From Piromyces finnis (lineage: Eukaryota > Neocallimastigomycota > Neocallimastigomycetes > Neocallimastigales > Neocallimastigaceae): a stretch of 64,000 bases of DNA. Below the pieces are notes generated by a model that saw only the letters and a list, made by a program, of their open reading frames with translations, did no database searches and was not told the DNA's origin. The stretch lies in the NCBI GenBank assembly GCA_002104945.1, contig MCFH01000028.1, forward strand, positions 496,001-560,000, in the 5' to 3' direction. Made by a program: the position numbers and the translations under genes. How positions within the stretch are numbered: position 1 is the stretch's first letter; each line of letters opens with the position of its first letter. Shown piece after piece: positions 1 to 13,395 of the stretch.

Positions 1-1
<1 letters not shown>

Positions 2-45
<44 letters not shown>

Positions 46-193
46 TAATAATAATAATAATAGTATTAATAAATTTTATTTTTATGATAACATCAATATA
101 GATAGTCTAGATGAAATAATAAATATAGCTTCATTATATAATTCAGATAGTATAACTATAGATGAAAATATAAATGATATAAATGTATCATAA
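2..193 (+). CDS. 3' end of an Asn-rich protein (partial, cut by window edge)
   Basis: One frame is open from the window edge to a TAA at 191-193. It reads about 14 Asn codons, one Asp, five more Asn, then a non-repetitive tail of about 43 residues ending NDINVS. The tail is rich in Asp, Ile and Ser and has no recognisable domain. The tail after the repeat is what suggests coding sequence rather than a bare AAT microsatellite. Function cannot be inferred. The upstream part lies outside the window. It could still be a chance open frame beside a triplet repeat. Confidence 0.45.
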
Positions 194-1374
194 TAAATGA
201 TGATATAAATAGTTATCAATTAGGAATAAATTTTCACAAAAATAATATTAATAAATAATAATAATATATTAATTTTTGTATTGTAATATCATCATCAATA
301 TTTTGAAGAAAATAAATAAATTATGTTATATTTAACATATAACATAAATATTATTTTAATAATCTTGTATAAATGGATAATACATATATAATATATATAA
401 ATTTTTAACGATTAAATTAAAAGAAAAAGAATATTTATTAAAATTTTATTATATATTATTTTTTACAATTTTTATTATCCAATATATTATTATGAAAGAA
501 GAGTGGTACAAAAAAATTATAATAAATATATATATATTTTTTTTATAAAATTATTTGTATTTAATGATAATAATAAAAAAAAGGACATGCTTTTAAAGTT
601 TTAAAGTTTTTAAAAGCTAGAGAGGACGCATCAATTGATTGGAAAAAATAATTTATTAAATTTTGTTATTGCTAGTTAAAATAATTAGATTAATGAAATA
701 ATGGCTTATATTTAAATATATTAACAAACAAAAGATGTAAATTAAATTTATATTAATTTACTACATGTTTTACAAACCTATCAATTTATGTATTTGTATT
801 AAATTAATGTAAATGTATTAGCTATTTAATTATTTGTGATATAGAATCAAGCCACAAATAAGAAAAAAATTTTCTTTATTTTAAATTGTCATAGCCTATC
901 ATATATTAATAATTTAATATATTAATAAATTTTAAATATTATAAATCAATATAAGTTTAAAAAATAAGATGAAATAAACAACATAAAATTTCATTTTAAT
1001 TATAAATATTATTAAAAATATATAATTAAAAATATTCATTTTAAAATAACGCTAATAATATTTTAAAAAATGTATATATTAATAAAAAGTGAAATATGTA
1101 CTTTTTTTTTCTTATTTAAATCTCCAAGAAATATATATATATTTTCTTATTAAAATTTTTATATATAAATCATTATATATTGACAGTAAAAATTAAATCA
1201 TTTTATTTATTACATACCAATATTTCTATTTTATGTTCAAATTACATATTATTTTTATATTATTATAAACTTTAATCATTAATATATATTTAAATAAAAA
1301 AAGATAAAAAGTTCATCAAAAAAGTTTATTTTTTAAGAAAACTATATAAGTTTAAATATTTCACTACGCAAATG

Positions 1375-1408
<34 letters not shown>

Positions 1409-1560
1409 TTAAATAAATATTTTTAAATACCTTAAATTACCAAAATATTTAATAAAGGTGAATATTAAATAATATATATTAATTAAAAAAAAAATCTAAA
1501 TGATTTTTATTTTTTATTTGTTATCTATAGCAAAAAAAAAAAAAATAAAAAAAAAAAAAA
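194..1560. other. AT-rich spacer
   Basis: Very AT-rich sequence with poly-T and poly-A runs (1375-1402 and 1531-1560). No ORF or RNA gene is visible. It contains the left inverted-repeat arm at 720-955. The A-run ends directly at the ATG of the next gene, as is common for 5' leaders in such genomes. Confidence 0.6.
720..955 (+). repeat. Left arm of a long imperfect inverted repeat
   Basis: The arm matches the reverse complement of 4296-4552. A clear anchor is TCAAGCCACAAAT at 847-859, whose complement ATTTGTGGCTTGA is at 4411-4423. Matching order continues on both sides: an AAATTAAATTTATATTA block, an ACAAACC.ATCAATTTATG block, and an AATATATTAATAAA.TTTAAAT block. The arms carry substitutions and small indels. 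Together they enclose the ORF at 1561-2889. Confidence 0.7.
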
Positions 1561-2889
1561 ATGAATTTTCTACAAATTCATTGCGAAATTGACGATATAA
1601 ATAAAGGTCATGAAAATGCTGAATTTAGAAAATATCTTAAACAACTTCGAGATGAAAATAATGAAAAAGACGTTAAAAAATCTAAAAATCCGTTTATTAT
1701 TTATATTCCTTATATGCAGAAAAACGGTGGTGTAAAAGTAATAGAACGCAAATTTTTATTTAATATTGGAAAAGAACTTAATATTGAAAGTATATACTAC
1801 TTTCAATTGAAAATAAATTGTAAAAACCAAACAACTACAGATAAAATTATTAATAGTTTGACTAATCTGAAAATGGAAGAGCTCGACGTTGAAAATATTG
1901 AATTTAAAAATGGTGAATTTTCAATTGAATGCGAACCAGATGGAAATATACTCTATTTTATAATAATGAAAATTTCAGGATCGTATTATATTTTATCTGC
2001 TTTTACAAACAGGACTCGAAAACATCAATATGAAAAACTAAAAGATTCAATCCTATTAAGTTATAAAGAAAATAATGAAGACATATATAATTATTACCTG
2101 AATGCCATATTTAAATATAATAGCAATGAATTTAGAGAATATTCGAAATATGATTTTAATATATATGAAATAAATAAAAAAAATAATGATTTTATTCATT
2201 TTGATCCTGCAAGTAAAGATAAAAAAATAGAAGTTGATGAATTCATAGAAATATTAAGAAATATTAGTCAAGATCCATTAAATATGAATCATCAAGAGTC
2301 TATGGATGTGGATCAAGATCTATTAAATACGAACCATCAAGAGTCTATGAATGTGGATCAAGATCCATTAAATATGAACCATCAAGAGTCTATGGATGTG
2401 GATCAAGATCCATTAAATACGAACATGGACGAAGATATAATTTTTATAGAACAGCAAAAAAATAATTTTACTGAAGCTGAAACAAATGAAATATTTCGTA
2501 AGAACATTTCATTAATTGAAGAAATTAATAGTACATATGAAAATGAGTCAACTATTCCAAAACAAATAATAGAAAAAATAAAGCTTCGAAGCAGCTATGA
2601 GAATGAAATTTGTAACGAAATACAAATATTTGGATTATCGTGTATTAATTATTATTCCAAAGATAGTATTAATCTTGGATTACGAATTTCTGATGAAATT
2701 GTTTTTATTGGGGAGTATGAAATTTTTAAAAGTGGTGACAATAAAATCCTTAAGTTGTTCATTAATGGAGAGATTGTCGCACATTATTGTTTGGATACAA
2801 AAAAACTTAATATTACTGAAAAGGGTAAATTCATGAAAAAAATTCATGAAATACAACAAAGAACTGAAAACGAAAGAAAAATAACTTGA
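1561..2889 (+). CDS. Unrecognised protein with internal 15-residue repeats (paralogue of the 4875-6164 gene)
   Basis: This is an intact 442-residue intronless ORF. I recognise no known domain. Residues about 46-152 and the following Lys/Tyr-rich stretch align with the pseudogene downstream; the best shared marker is FTNRT (residues 148-152), then a Tyr-rich YYYL/NYYL segment and a Y..N/Y.FDE-like segment. Residues about 237-285 are three and a half copies of a 15-residue unit (QDPLNMNHQESMDVD). There is no signal peptide or membrane segment, and charged residues dominate. It lies between inverted-repeat arms at 720-955 and 4296-4552, which raises the possibility of mobility. The start is the only ATG after a long A-run. 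Function is unknown. Confidence 0.75.
   Translation: MNFLQIHCEIDDINKGHENAEFRKYLKQLRDENNEKDVKKSKNPFIIYIPYMQKNGGVKVIERKFLFNIGKELNIESIYYFQLKINCKNQTTTDKIINSLTNLKMEELDVENIEFKNGEFSIECEPDGNILYFIIMKISGSYYILSAFTNRTRKHQYEKLKDSILLSYKENNEDIYNYYLNAIFKYNSNEFREYSKYDFNIYEINKKNNDFIHFDPASKDKKIEVDEFIEILRNISQDPLNMNHQESMDVDQDLLNTNHQESMNVDQDPLNMNHQESMDVDQDPLNTNMDEDIIFIEQQKNNFTEAETNEIFRKNISLIEEINSTYENESTIPKQIIEKIKLRSSYENEICNEIQIFGLSCINYYSKDSINLGLRISDEIVFIGEYEIFKSGDNKILKLFINGEIVAHYCLDTKKLNITEKGKFMKKIHEIQQRTENERKIT
2269..2430 (+). repeat. 45-bp in-frame tandem repeat
   Basis: Units start at 2269, 2314, 2359 and 2404 (the last is partial). Each encodes QD(P/L)LN(M/T)NHQESM(D/N)VD. The period keeps frame, so copy number can change without breaking the protein. 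Units 1 and 3 encode the same 15 residues, which suggests duplication of a two-unit block. Confidence 0.85.
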
Positions 2890-4874
2890 TATTCTTTTGT
2901 AGTTTGAATGCTTATTAAATATTTTTTTATAAAAAAATATTTTAATTTCAAAAGAATAATTTTATTTAAACTAGTTTATTTTGATAAAAATATATATTTC
3001 ATTTTTTTTCTTGTTGTGAAATATTGTATTATTATATTAAAAATATATATTTCATTTTTCATACATGATGATATAATGAATTATATAATTTTTAATATAA
3101 TAATATTAAAATTTTATCACAAGAAAAAATCTGAAATATATATATTATCAAGAAATAATTTAATAAAAAATTATAATTTCGATATTAAAATAAGAAAATA
3201 AGAAAGAAGAAGAAAAAAAAAAGGTATCTAAAAATAACATACTTTAAAAAAAATTAATAAAAATATTATTATTATAAATTTATTATACTAAACTAAAAAA
3301 AAAATTAATAAATATTATTATTATTATTATAAATTATATAGTATAATAAATGCTAAACTAAAGTATTTATAATAATTATAATAATTATAATAATAAAAAA
3401 TAGTACAATATACAATAAATAAATTATAATAAAGATACTAAAAAGAAAGTAGTTATTATAATTTTACAAAATATATAAAAAAATAAACAAAAAATAAACA
3501 AAATATTTTTATTACATTATTTATATTATTATAATACGTGAAATGTGTGTGCATAGTATGCATTTTTTTTTGTACTAGCATTATAAAAGTGTTATATTAT
3601 TTTCAACTTTATCATAATTGAAAATTTAGAAATTAAGTATGAAACAATAGTTCAAGCAAAACAAAACACATTAATGTAAGACAAGATATTCTATAATACA
3701 TTGATAATGTATTATGTGATACTTTTTTTTAAAAATATTTCATATAGAAATTTAGAAATTTCTAAAAAAAACAATTAAACCTTTTATATATATAATTTTT
3801 TTTATATATTATATAATATATTATAAATAAAATTTTTATTTATATAAATTATAAATTATAAATTATAATATAATCAAATAAATAAATAAAAAGTAAATTA
3901 ATTAAATTTAATTTATTTATATATTTTATACCTCTATATTTAAAAAATAAAATATCTTAATATAATCATTATATATGACAAGCGTATATATCAATAGATC
4001 AATAGAAATTAAATATAAATATATTTCATAGTTTATTTGATATTTTTTTTTATTATTTTAGTATAAAGCTATTATTATTTTTCTTTTTTTTTTTTTTAAA
4101 AAAGGAAAAATACTTTTTAAAAGATAATTAAACCATATTCAATAATTATGAATTTAAATATTAATGAATATAGTAAGCCACTATAAATTTATAATAAATT
4201 AATTTAATAGTTTAATATATTAAATTTAATTTATTATATCAAAATAATAAAAAAGTTTGAAAAAAATAATTTTTAATCATCATAAAAAAATATAAACTGT
4301 ATATTATATTTTGTTTTATAATATTTAAAGTTTATTAATATATTAAAATTATTAATATATGATAGCTATGAAAATTTAAAATACAAAAAAAATTTTCTTT
4401 CTTATATACAATTTGTGGCTTGATTTTAGACCACTAAATATTTAATACAAATACATTAAATTAATACAAATACATAAATTGATGGGTTTGTAGAACAATG
4501 TAATAAATTAATAATATAAATTTAATTTAATTCTTTTGGTTGTTAATAAAAAAAAAAGTATAAATAAAATAATTTTTTTTAAATAATAAATAAATAAATA
4601 AAAATTAAAAATAAGAATAAAATAAATAAATAAATAAATAGTATTCATTATAAAATAAAAGCAGTAGTAATAAAAAAAATATTAAAAATAAAAAGGAAAA
4701 TATAAAACAAAAGCTAAAAATAAATAATAATAATAGTAAAAACAAATATAATAAAAAGGAAAATATAAAACAAAAGCTAAAAATAAAAATAAATATAATT
4801 AGTATAATAAAAGAAAAAAATAATTTTATTTTTTTAATACAAATATATTGAATAGAATTGTCATTTAATTATCA
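2890..4874. other. AT-rich spacer with right inverted-repeat arm
   Basis: There is no convincing gene. The open frame at 2908-3201 is made almost only of Phe, Ile, Lys and Tyr codons, as expected by chance here. The spacer contains the inverted-repeat arm at 4296-4552 and simple A/T tracts. A short unit around AAAGGAAAATATAAAACAAAAGC occurs twice near 4690-4790. Confidence 0.5.
4296..4552 (-). repeat. Right arm of the long imperfect inverted repeat
   Basis: Reverse-complement partner of 720-955. The pair is about 3.3 kb apart (inner edges) and encloses the intact ORF at 1561-2889. I could not define the exact termini or a target-site duplication by eye because the surrounding sequence is so AT-rich. 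Confidence 0.7.
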
Positions 4875-6164
4875 ATGAGCATTAATCTTACTTGTGTTGT
4901 TGAAAAAAAATCTAATGATAATAATAATTATCATGAAGAACTTAAAAAAAAAAAAGAATATTTTAAAGATAATTTATGTTTTTCTGATGAAGAATATCAT
5001 GAAGAAAATAATGAAACTGATTTGTTAAGGTTACCATGTAATGAAGGAAGTTAGAAACAATCATTTACTGTTAAATGCGTTGGAAATTTGGATATAAAAG
5101 AAATAGGCATATTGTATCATGATCTCTTTGGAAATAATATTGGTAAAAAATATAAACATCTTAAAAAAGGGTTGCTGGATAAAGCGAAATCGAATATAGA
5201 AAAAGAAGATAAGAAGAAATATAATATTTTTTACTGTTCTTATGATATGTCCAAAAATCAGGAAATAAATGGAGAGTTTGTAGATATTAAAAAAAGTGAA
5301 AATAACATCCATATTTCTATGGATACCAATATAAATAATGACGAGGGAAGAAACAATAACTATTTTTTTGTATTTCTTATGAAAAATGGTGACTATTTTG
5401 TTACTCAATTATTTACTAATAGAACTGACAAACAAATATTTAGAAGGAGTGATTGTTATCTTAATAATTTGTATGAGGAAAAAGAAGAATACAAAAACGC
5501 AACTTATTATTATTTAAAATACATTCTTGATGAAAATGGCGATCTTAGGGATAAATTTCATTTTCCAATACTTTTATATAAGTTTGATGAAGTTATAATT
5601 AAAAAAATAAAAAATATAAATAATAATAGTTTTATCGAAGCAATTAATATAATAAATGAGCTTTTAAAAATAATTGAAAAAAAAAAGAAACAAATAAAAG
5701 AAAAAAAAAATAAAATAAAAGCTAAACGGAATAATTCGAATAAACTTTCGCTCAATACACCTAAAAGCGAAAGCGAAAGTGATACAGACAACAATTCAAA
5801 TACGGTTATCACTAATGCTAAACAAAAAAATAAAAGAAAAGCTGAAACAGAAAATCCGTATCAATCTTTACCTCCTACACCTAATAGCGAAAGTGAAGAT
5901 TATATGAGTGATTATTCAAGTATATCTACTACTGATGATAAACAATCAAAAAATTTTCCGAATCGAAATAATAATCTTTCGAAGAAACAAAAAACGGAAA
6001 ATATATATAATGATAAATTTATGAATGATCCTGCTATAAGTAATGAGTTAAGTTTGGGTTATGATAATATTATTAAACCAACTAATGCTAAATTACCCAC
6101 ACAACGGGAAATCGAGGATAACATTGATAAAGATGTGAGGAAAAATGGTTTTTATAATAGTTAA
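4875..6164 (+). pseudogene. Paralogue of the 1561-2889 gene, interrupted by an in-frame TAG
   Basis: From ATG at 4875 a frame runs 59 codons to TAG at 5052-5054, then stays open in the same frame to TAA at 6162-6164. Residues on both sides of the TAG align with one continuous stretch of the upstream paralogue (its residues about 46-83), so the stop falls inside homologous sequence. The part after the stop holds the FTNRT marker, a Lys-rich coiled-coil-like stretch, and a Ser/Pro-rich tail with two PTPNSESE/TPKSESES-type motifs and KRKAE-type basic clusters that could be nuclear-localisation signals. Alternatives are a 51-nt intron at about 5050-5100 (GTTAGA..AAAAG, frame kept) or an assembly error. 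Translation could also start downstream, but the first downstream ATG lies well inside the homologous region. Confidence 0.6.
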
Positions 6165-8529
6165 GCTTATTTTTTTCAAAAGAATATCTTTAATCTACAA
6201 GAAGTTTTCTTCATTATAGTTTTTAATGAAGAAAAATTCTTGAAAATCATAAAAATCATTTTCTTTTTATAATATATTAATATCAAATATAAGTGAATAC
6301 TATTAAATATATTTATAATTCTTATTTCTATTATAAATTGATTTTAATAAAAAATTAATGATAATAGGAGTAAGAATAATAAATATAATAGATGCATTTA
6401 ATTAAAAGAAATTAATAACAATATCATAATATCTTTATATAATAATTCATATAATGTAATATTAAAACTAAAATAATAAAAATAAAAATATAGTAAATAA
6501 AATTTATATATCATCTAAAGTTTAAACTTTTAATAATTTGTTTTAAATTTTTTTTTTATAAAAAAACAAATCATTACACAAATAAATTAAATTTTTTTAA
6601 TTTTTTATAGTTAAAAATAATTTTAATATTTGACCATTCATTTTGATTGATTTTAATTTTTGAATAATGAAGAAACATTATAAAACATAAAACAACAAAA
6701 AAAAAAAACGTGTAATAAATTAAAAAAAAGTAAGGCACAATTACAGTGTAGGCAATGTTTTTTTTGTTAAAAATTAAATCTTAATATATAATAGTTTTGT
6801 ATGTAGTATTAAGCCAATAATCTTATTACTATTTTAAAAGAATTAATACTTCAATATATTAATTATTCGAATTACTAGATTAAATCAATCAATAAAATAT
6901 TAATAAAAAAAAAAAAAAAAGGCAAACTAAAAAAGAAAAAAAGTGGAGAAAAGCCATTAAAAAAGTAATTAACTAATAATAAGTAATTGATATAAAAGAT
7001 GATGATATCCATAATTTGAATAAAAATTTTAATTAAAAAATAAAAAGTTTTAAATATTAGGAAACAATTTTTATCTTGACCACTTTTAATATTTGTATAA
7101 CATAATAATATTATTATTAGCAATTAATATTTAATATATAATTATTTATTGTTTAATGGATAATCCATGGCAAAATCATTGAATATATATTAAAAAAAAA
7201 AAACAAACAAACAAACCATTATATAGTTCATTTGCCATATGAAAAATTAAGATTTAAAATTTCAAAAAGTTGAAAATTTTTAAACAACATTTTTTCATTT
7301 TTTAAACTTAAATATATTATATATATTTTAAATCTTTTAATAAATATAGAATATAAGTCATCTAAAAATTTTATTTTCAAAAAAAAAAAATCATTTATCC
7401 ATAGTTTTTTCATTAATGAAAATAAAGCAAAAATATTAATAAAAAATGATTTTTAAAATTGTAGATAAAGTTTCGTATTATTATTATTTTTTTTTTACAA
7501 AGGATGATTTAATAAATGTAGTTATAATTATTTTAATTTTTAATTATATATATTCAAATTATTCTGAATAGTGTAAGAAATATTGTATTTTTTTTTTCTT
7601 TAAATTGTAATGTCGATTTAAAGTATTATATATTTATCAGTTAATCTGTAATTTCAAAAAATATATCTTTGATACATTTTTATATATATTTTTTTAATCT
7701 ATTAATTATGACTTTTTTATGTTATAAAGGTTGAATGAGTATAAATGAAAATAAATATATATATATATATATATATTTGAATTATTTGAAATTAAGTGAT
7801 TAAATGGAATATGGAATAATTTTAAGTAGTGATTTTTTTTTTAAATATTATTAATTATATATAAAATGCTAATAAAAGGTAAAATAACAGTAATGTACAC
7901 TGTACATTTCAAATATTTAATATAAATTTTTAATTATTAATTAAAATAATTTTTTGAGAAAAATAAATTATTATCTTTTTTAAAGTAATTTTTTTGAGAA
8001 AGTTATTCTTTTCTTTTTTTTATTTATACAAACAAAATTTTAATATTTATATACTTTTCAATATAATATATATAAATTTATAAATGGTCATTTATTTTTA
8101 AAAAAGAGATTATTTAAAAGATATTAACAGAAATAAAAATAAAAGTAGACATTAAATTTTAAAACTTTTTAATTTATCATTACACTTTATAAAAAAATCA
8201 ATTAATATCAAAAAAAAAAAAAAAAAAAAAAATTTTTTTATTATTTATTCTGACCTTTTTCATAGTATTATAAAAAATATATATAAAATGTCCATTTTTT
8301 TAAAGTATCAAACAATAATATAATAATAAATTTTTATTTAATCCTATTATATTATTCGAATAGCTCACAAAATAGAAAAAATAGAATAAAAATTATTAAA
8401 TTTAGTTTTTATATAAAAAAGAATTTAATACTACCTTTTTATATATTTACTATAAAAGAAAAATTGACCATTTTATTGCTTATTTAAATAATTAAATTTT
8501 TATTATGAATCATTAATTATATTAAAAAA

Positions 8530-8568
<39 letters not shown>

Positions 8569-9162
8569 CATATGTAATAATATATTATTTAGTTAAATTA
8601 TTTATTAATTATGCTATATATGCTATATTTATATTAATTATGAATTATAAATTATTATTATTTTTTGGATAAAAAAGTCTACAGAAAATTTATAGCAAAA
8701 AAAAAAAAAAAAAAAAAAGACATAACATAAAAGTATTTAAAAAATAAAAGTAATTTTTATATAATTTTTATTTTTTTATTTTTATTTTGTTTTAAAGCAT
8801 TTAAAAAAGTGATATATTTTATGTTTATTTTTAGTTGAATGATTTTATGTTTTTTTCCAGTTAGATAAATATTTAATTATTGTTTTTCTTTGCTTTTGTT
8901 GGTTAAATTAAAATGTAATTATTATTACTTTTCTTTCTTTCTTTCTTTCTTTCTTTCTTTTTTTTTTTTTTTTTGAATATAGTAACAATAAGGAAAAAAA
9001 ATAAAAAAAAATTCTATTAAATTATTTAATACTGAATAGATTTTAATGTATGTATATATAATAATAAAAAAAAAAACTTTATATTTTTTATATTAATTAA
9101 AAGTATAGTGATAATAATCAATCATTTTTTTTTTGAATATTAAATTTATAATTTTTGACTTC

Positions 9163-9202
<40 letters not shown>

Positions 9203-9246
9203 TTTTTTGGGGTTTTCTTGCTTGCTATAGTTTAATGATTGAACAT
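6165..9246. other. AT-rich spacer with microsatellites
   Basis: About 3 kb with no supported gene. It holds poly-A/T runs (for example 8211-8231 and 8529-8562), TA repeats near 7759-7776 and 9167-9184, and a CTTT repeat at about 8930-8960. The open frames at 6875-7123 and 7228-7413 are low-complexity Phe/Ile/Lys frames and are not credible. Confidence 0.5.
8930..8975. repeat. (CTTT)n microsatellite running into poly-T
   Basis: About eight CTTT units followed by a T-run. It lies about 270 bp downstream of the thiolase stop codon, beyond its likely 3' UTR. Confidence 0.85.
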
Positions 9247-11111
<1,865 letters not shown>

Positions 11112-12087
11112 TATGCTATATTTTTGCTATAATTTATTTTTATATATTAAATATTTTATTTATAAAAGTATATATATTTTTAGAAAAAATGATTTAATAT
11201 ACATGAATTTTGAAAATTTTTAAGATTTATTGTTATTCAAATATAAAAACAAAAAGTAATTTAAAATGAAAAATATAAGACATAAGACATTATAAAATTT
11301 ACTATGGTGTTTCTAAAGTCATAATTTTATCAAAACAACTTTAATATATAATGCCATTTCGATTTACATATATTAAATATATAATAATGATATTATTATT
11401 GATATTAACATATATTATTATATATAACATTCGAGGATTATGTTTATTAATATATAAATGTGGGTATATATTTATAATTTTTCTTTTCTTTTTTTTTTTA
11501 ATTTTTAATTTTTAATTTTATTCTTTTTTATTCCTGTTTTTTCCTTTTTAAATTGTTTTTTTTTTTATATTCATATATTTTTTCAAATTATTTATATTTG
11601 AATTTTGTTTGTTTCCAGAAAGTAAGATAGTATATATTTAATCCAGGCACATTTATATTTGACATCTTACCTTTTATTTACAAAAGATTGTAATTTATAT
11701 ATAATGTAATAATTTATTTATTTTGAAAGCAAGGGAAAAAAAAGGAAAAAAAATTACTATTTAATTCTTTATGGAGGAATCAGTAATGGAATATAAAATA
11801 ATATATGAGAATATATATTATATTTTATTTATATTAAATATCAAATCAATAAAATGGTTCATTATGAAATTTCTTTTCAGCTATTATTCATCATTGAAAA
11901 AAATAAAATTTATTTCATTTCCTATACATATATTATATTATATTATAATAATTATATAAGTATTATTTTTGACATATATTTAATATGTTATTAAGTATAT
12001 GAAAATGTAATTAATACCCCATTAATTAATTAATTAATTAATTAATTAATAAAAATTTGATAAATATATAAATATATATAAATAAGA

Positions 12088-12142
<55 letters not shown>

Positions 12143-13050
12143 AATGTTAAAGAAAATAATTAATTTATAAAAATGAAAAATATTAATAATTTTTTTGAAA
12201 ATGTTTTAAAAAATCCCCAAAAACTATTTTAAAGCCTTGTTAAAACACTTAAGGGAATGAATAACAATAATAAAAAAAGAAAAAAAAAGTCAGATACTAG
12301 CAGAATAATAATGACAAAAATTATTTATTATATTATACTTTATTATTAATAAATCATTATAAGTTTTTAAAAAAGGAAAGCATTTTATTAAGAATAATTG
12401 AAAAAAAAAGAAGGCTAGGATATTAAATATTAAAAATGTAACATAAAAAATTAATTATAGTGTAACATACTTCATTTATAAATCTATTTATATATAAAGA
12501 GGAAAAAGATAAATGAGGATTTTATAAGAAAGGAATTCGTTAAAATAAATAATAATGAATTATAGCTTTTATTTTATTATTAATTATTATTATTTCCTCT
12601 AATTAATTCAAAGTGAATAGAAATATTAACAAATTAACAATATTATAATTACAAATAAACTTTAAGAAATTTTTATAATGGGATAAATGAATATATCCTT
12701 ATAAAGGAATATTATAAAAAATTTAAATCATGATCACGTGGTTCACAGAAATGAAAAAATTTCAAACAATTTTATTATGATAAAGTAAAATTTTAGGTAT
12801 TTAATATTCTTTTATAATAGCATATTACATGTAATGTAATATGTTAAATAATAGTTGTAAAACGCATCTTCAAAGAAAAATACATTTTAATTTTTTTAAG
12901 AAGAGATGTATTGATTAACTTACAGTTAATTAATTTTCATTTCAAATATAGTAATTATTATTAATATTAGATATATTAACAGAAATTTTTATCCAATCAA
13001 ATCCATTAAATATTCAGTCGTAAATATTTAAATTTCTTAATAAAATCTTA
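11112..13050. other. AT-rich spacer
   Basis: No supported gene. It contains tetranucleotide tracts at 12021-12050 (ATTA) and 12087-12142 (AAAT). A 62-codon ATG frame at 11771-11959 is low-complexity and not credible. The upstream control region of the thiolase must lie near 11112-11400, but I see no recognisable motif there. Confidence 0.5.
12087..12142. repeat. (AAAT)n microsatellite
   Basis: About 14 AAAT units. A separate ATTA tract of about seven units lies just upstream at 12021-12050. Confidence 0.85.
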
Positions 13051-13060
13051 TTTATAAATA
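13051..13060 (+). promoter_or_regulatory. TATA-like element of the U6 gene
   Basis: TTTATAAATA lies about 25-30 bp before the likely U6 start. This is the usual place of the TATA box in polymerase III U6 promoters. In such AT-rich DNA the match alone is weak; the spacing to the RNA gene gives it weight. Confidence 0.5.
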
Positions 13061-13081
13061 AAAATTTATCATCATATAAAT

Positions 13082-13209
13082 GTCCAATTCTTCGGAATTG
13101 TGACATCTATTAAAATTGGAAACGATACAGAGAAGATTAGCATGGCTCCCTGTGCAAGGATGACACGCATATCTTGAGTGGATTCCTCTTCGGAGGAAAG
13201 ATTTTTTTT
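13082..13209 (+). ncRNA. U6: U6 spliceosomal snRNA, with an extra 3' hairpin
   Basis: Catalytic snRNA of the major spliceosome. The core matches U6 almost base for base: AAAATTGGAAACGATACAGA, then GAAGATTAGCATGGC (ACAGAGA box and AGC triad) and GCAAGGATGACACGCA (3' side of the internal stem-loop). The 5' hairpin is perfect: CAATTC-TTCG-GAATTG at 13085-13100. Departures from the usual RNA: one extra A in GGAAACG, one extra base in the internal stem-loop (GGCTCCCTGTGC), and an added 3' hairpin TTCCTC-TTCG-GAGGAA at 13183-13198 just before the T-run. This makes it about 120 nt instead of about 107. ACAGAGA rather than AAGGAGA rules out U6atac. A decayed copy is possible but unlikely, as the core, the TATA-like element and the terminator are intact. 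Confidence 0.95.
13202..13209 (+). terminator. Polymerase III T-run terminator of U6
   Basis: Eight T residues directly after the 3' hairpin end the U6 transcript in the usual polymerase III manner. Confidence 0.8.
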
Positions 13210-13280
13210 GTATATTTTCGAAGGTGTATTTTAATTAATATTTCAAAATTATTTGGAAATAAAAATTTTTAATATAGTGA

Positions 13281-13395
<115 letters not shown>

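Noticed and set aside
2908..3201. 97-codon ATG frame downstream of the unknown gene
   Set aside because: Almost only Phe, Ile, Lys, Tyr and Asn codons; expected by chance in this AT content.
12728..12742. CACGTG E-box-like site
   Set aside because: A single palindrome in a spacer with no gene placed to use it.
13082..13209. Calling this RNA U6atac
   Set aside because: The ACAGAGA box, GATTAGCATGGC and GATGACACGCA segments are those of U6; U6atac has a different box.
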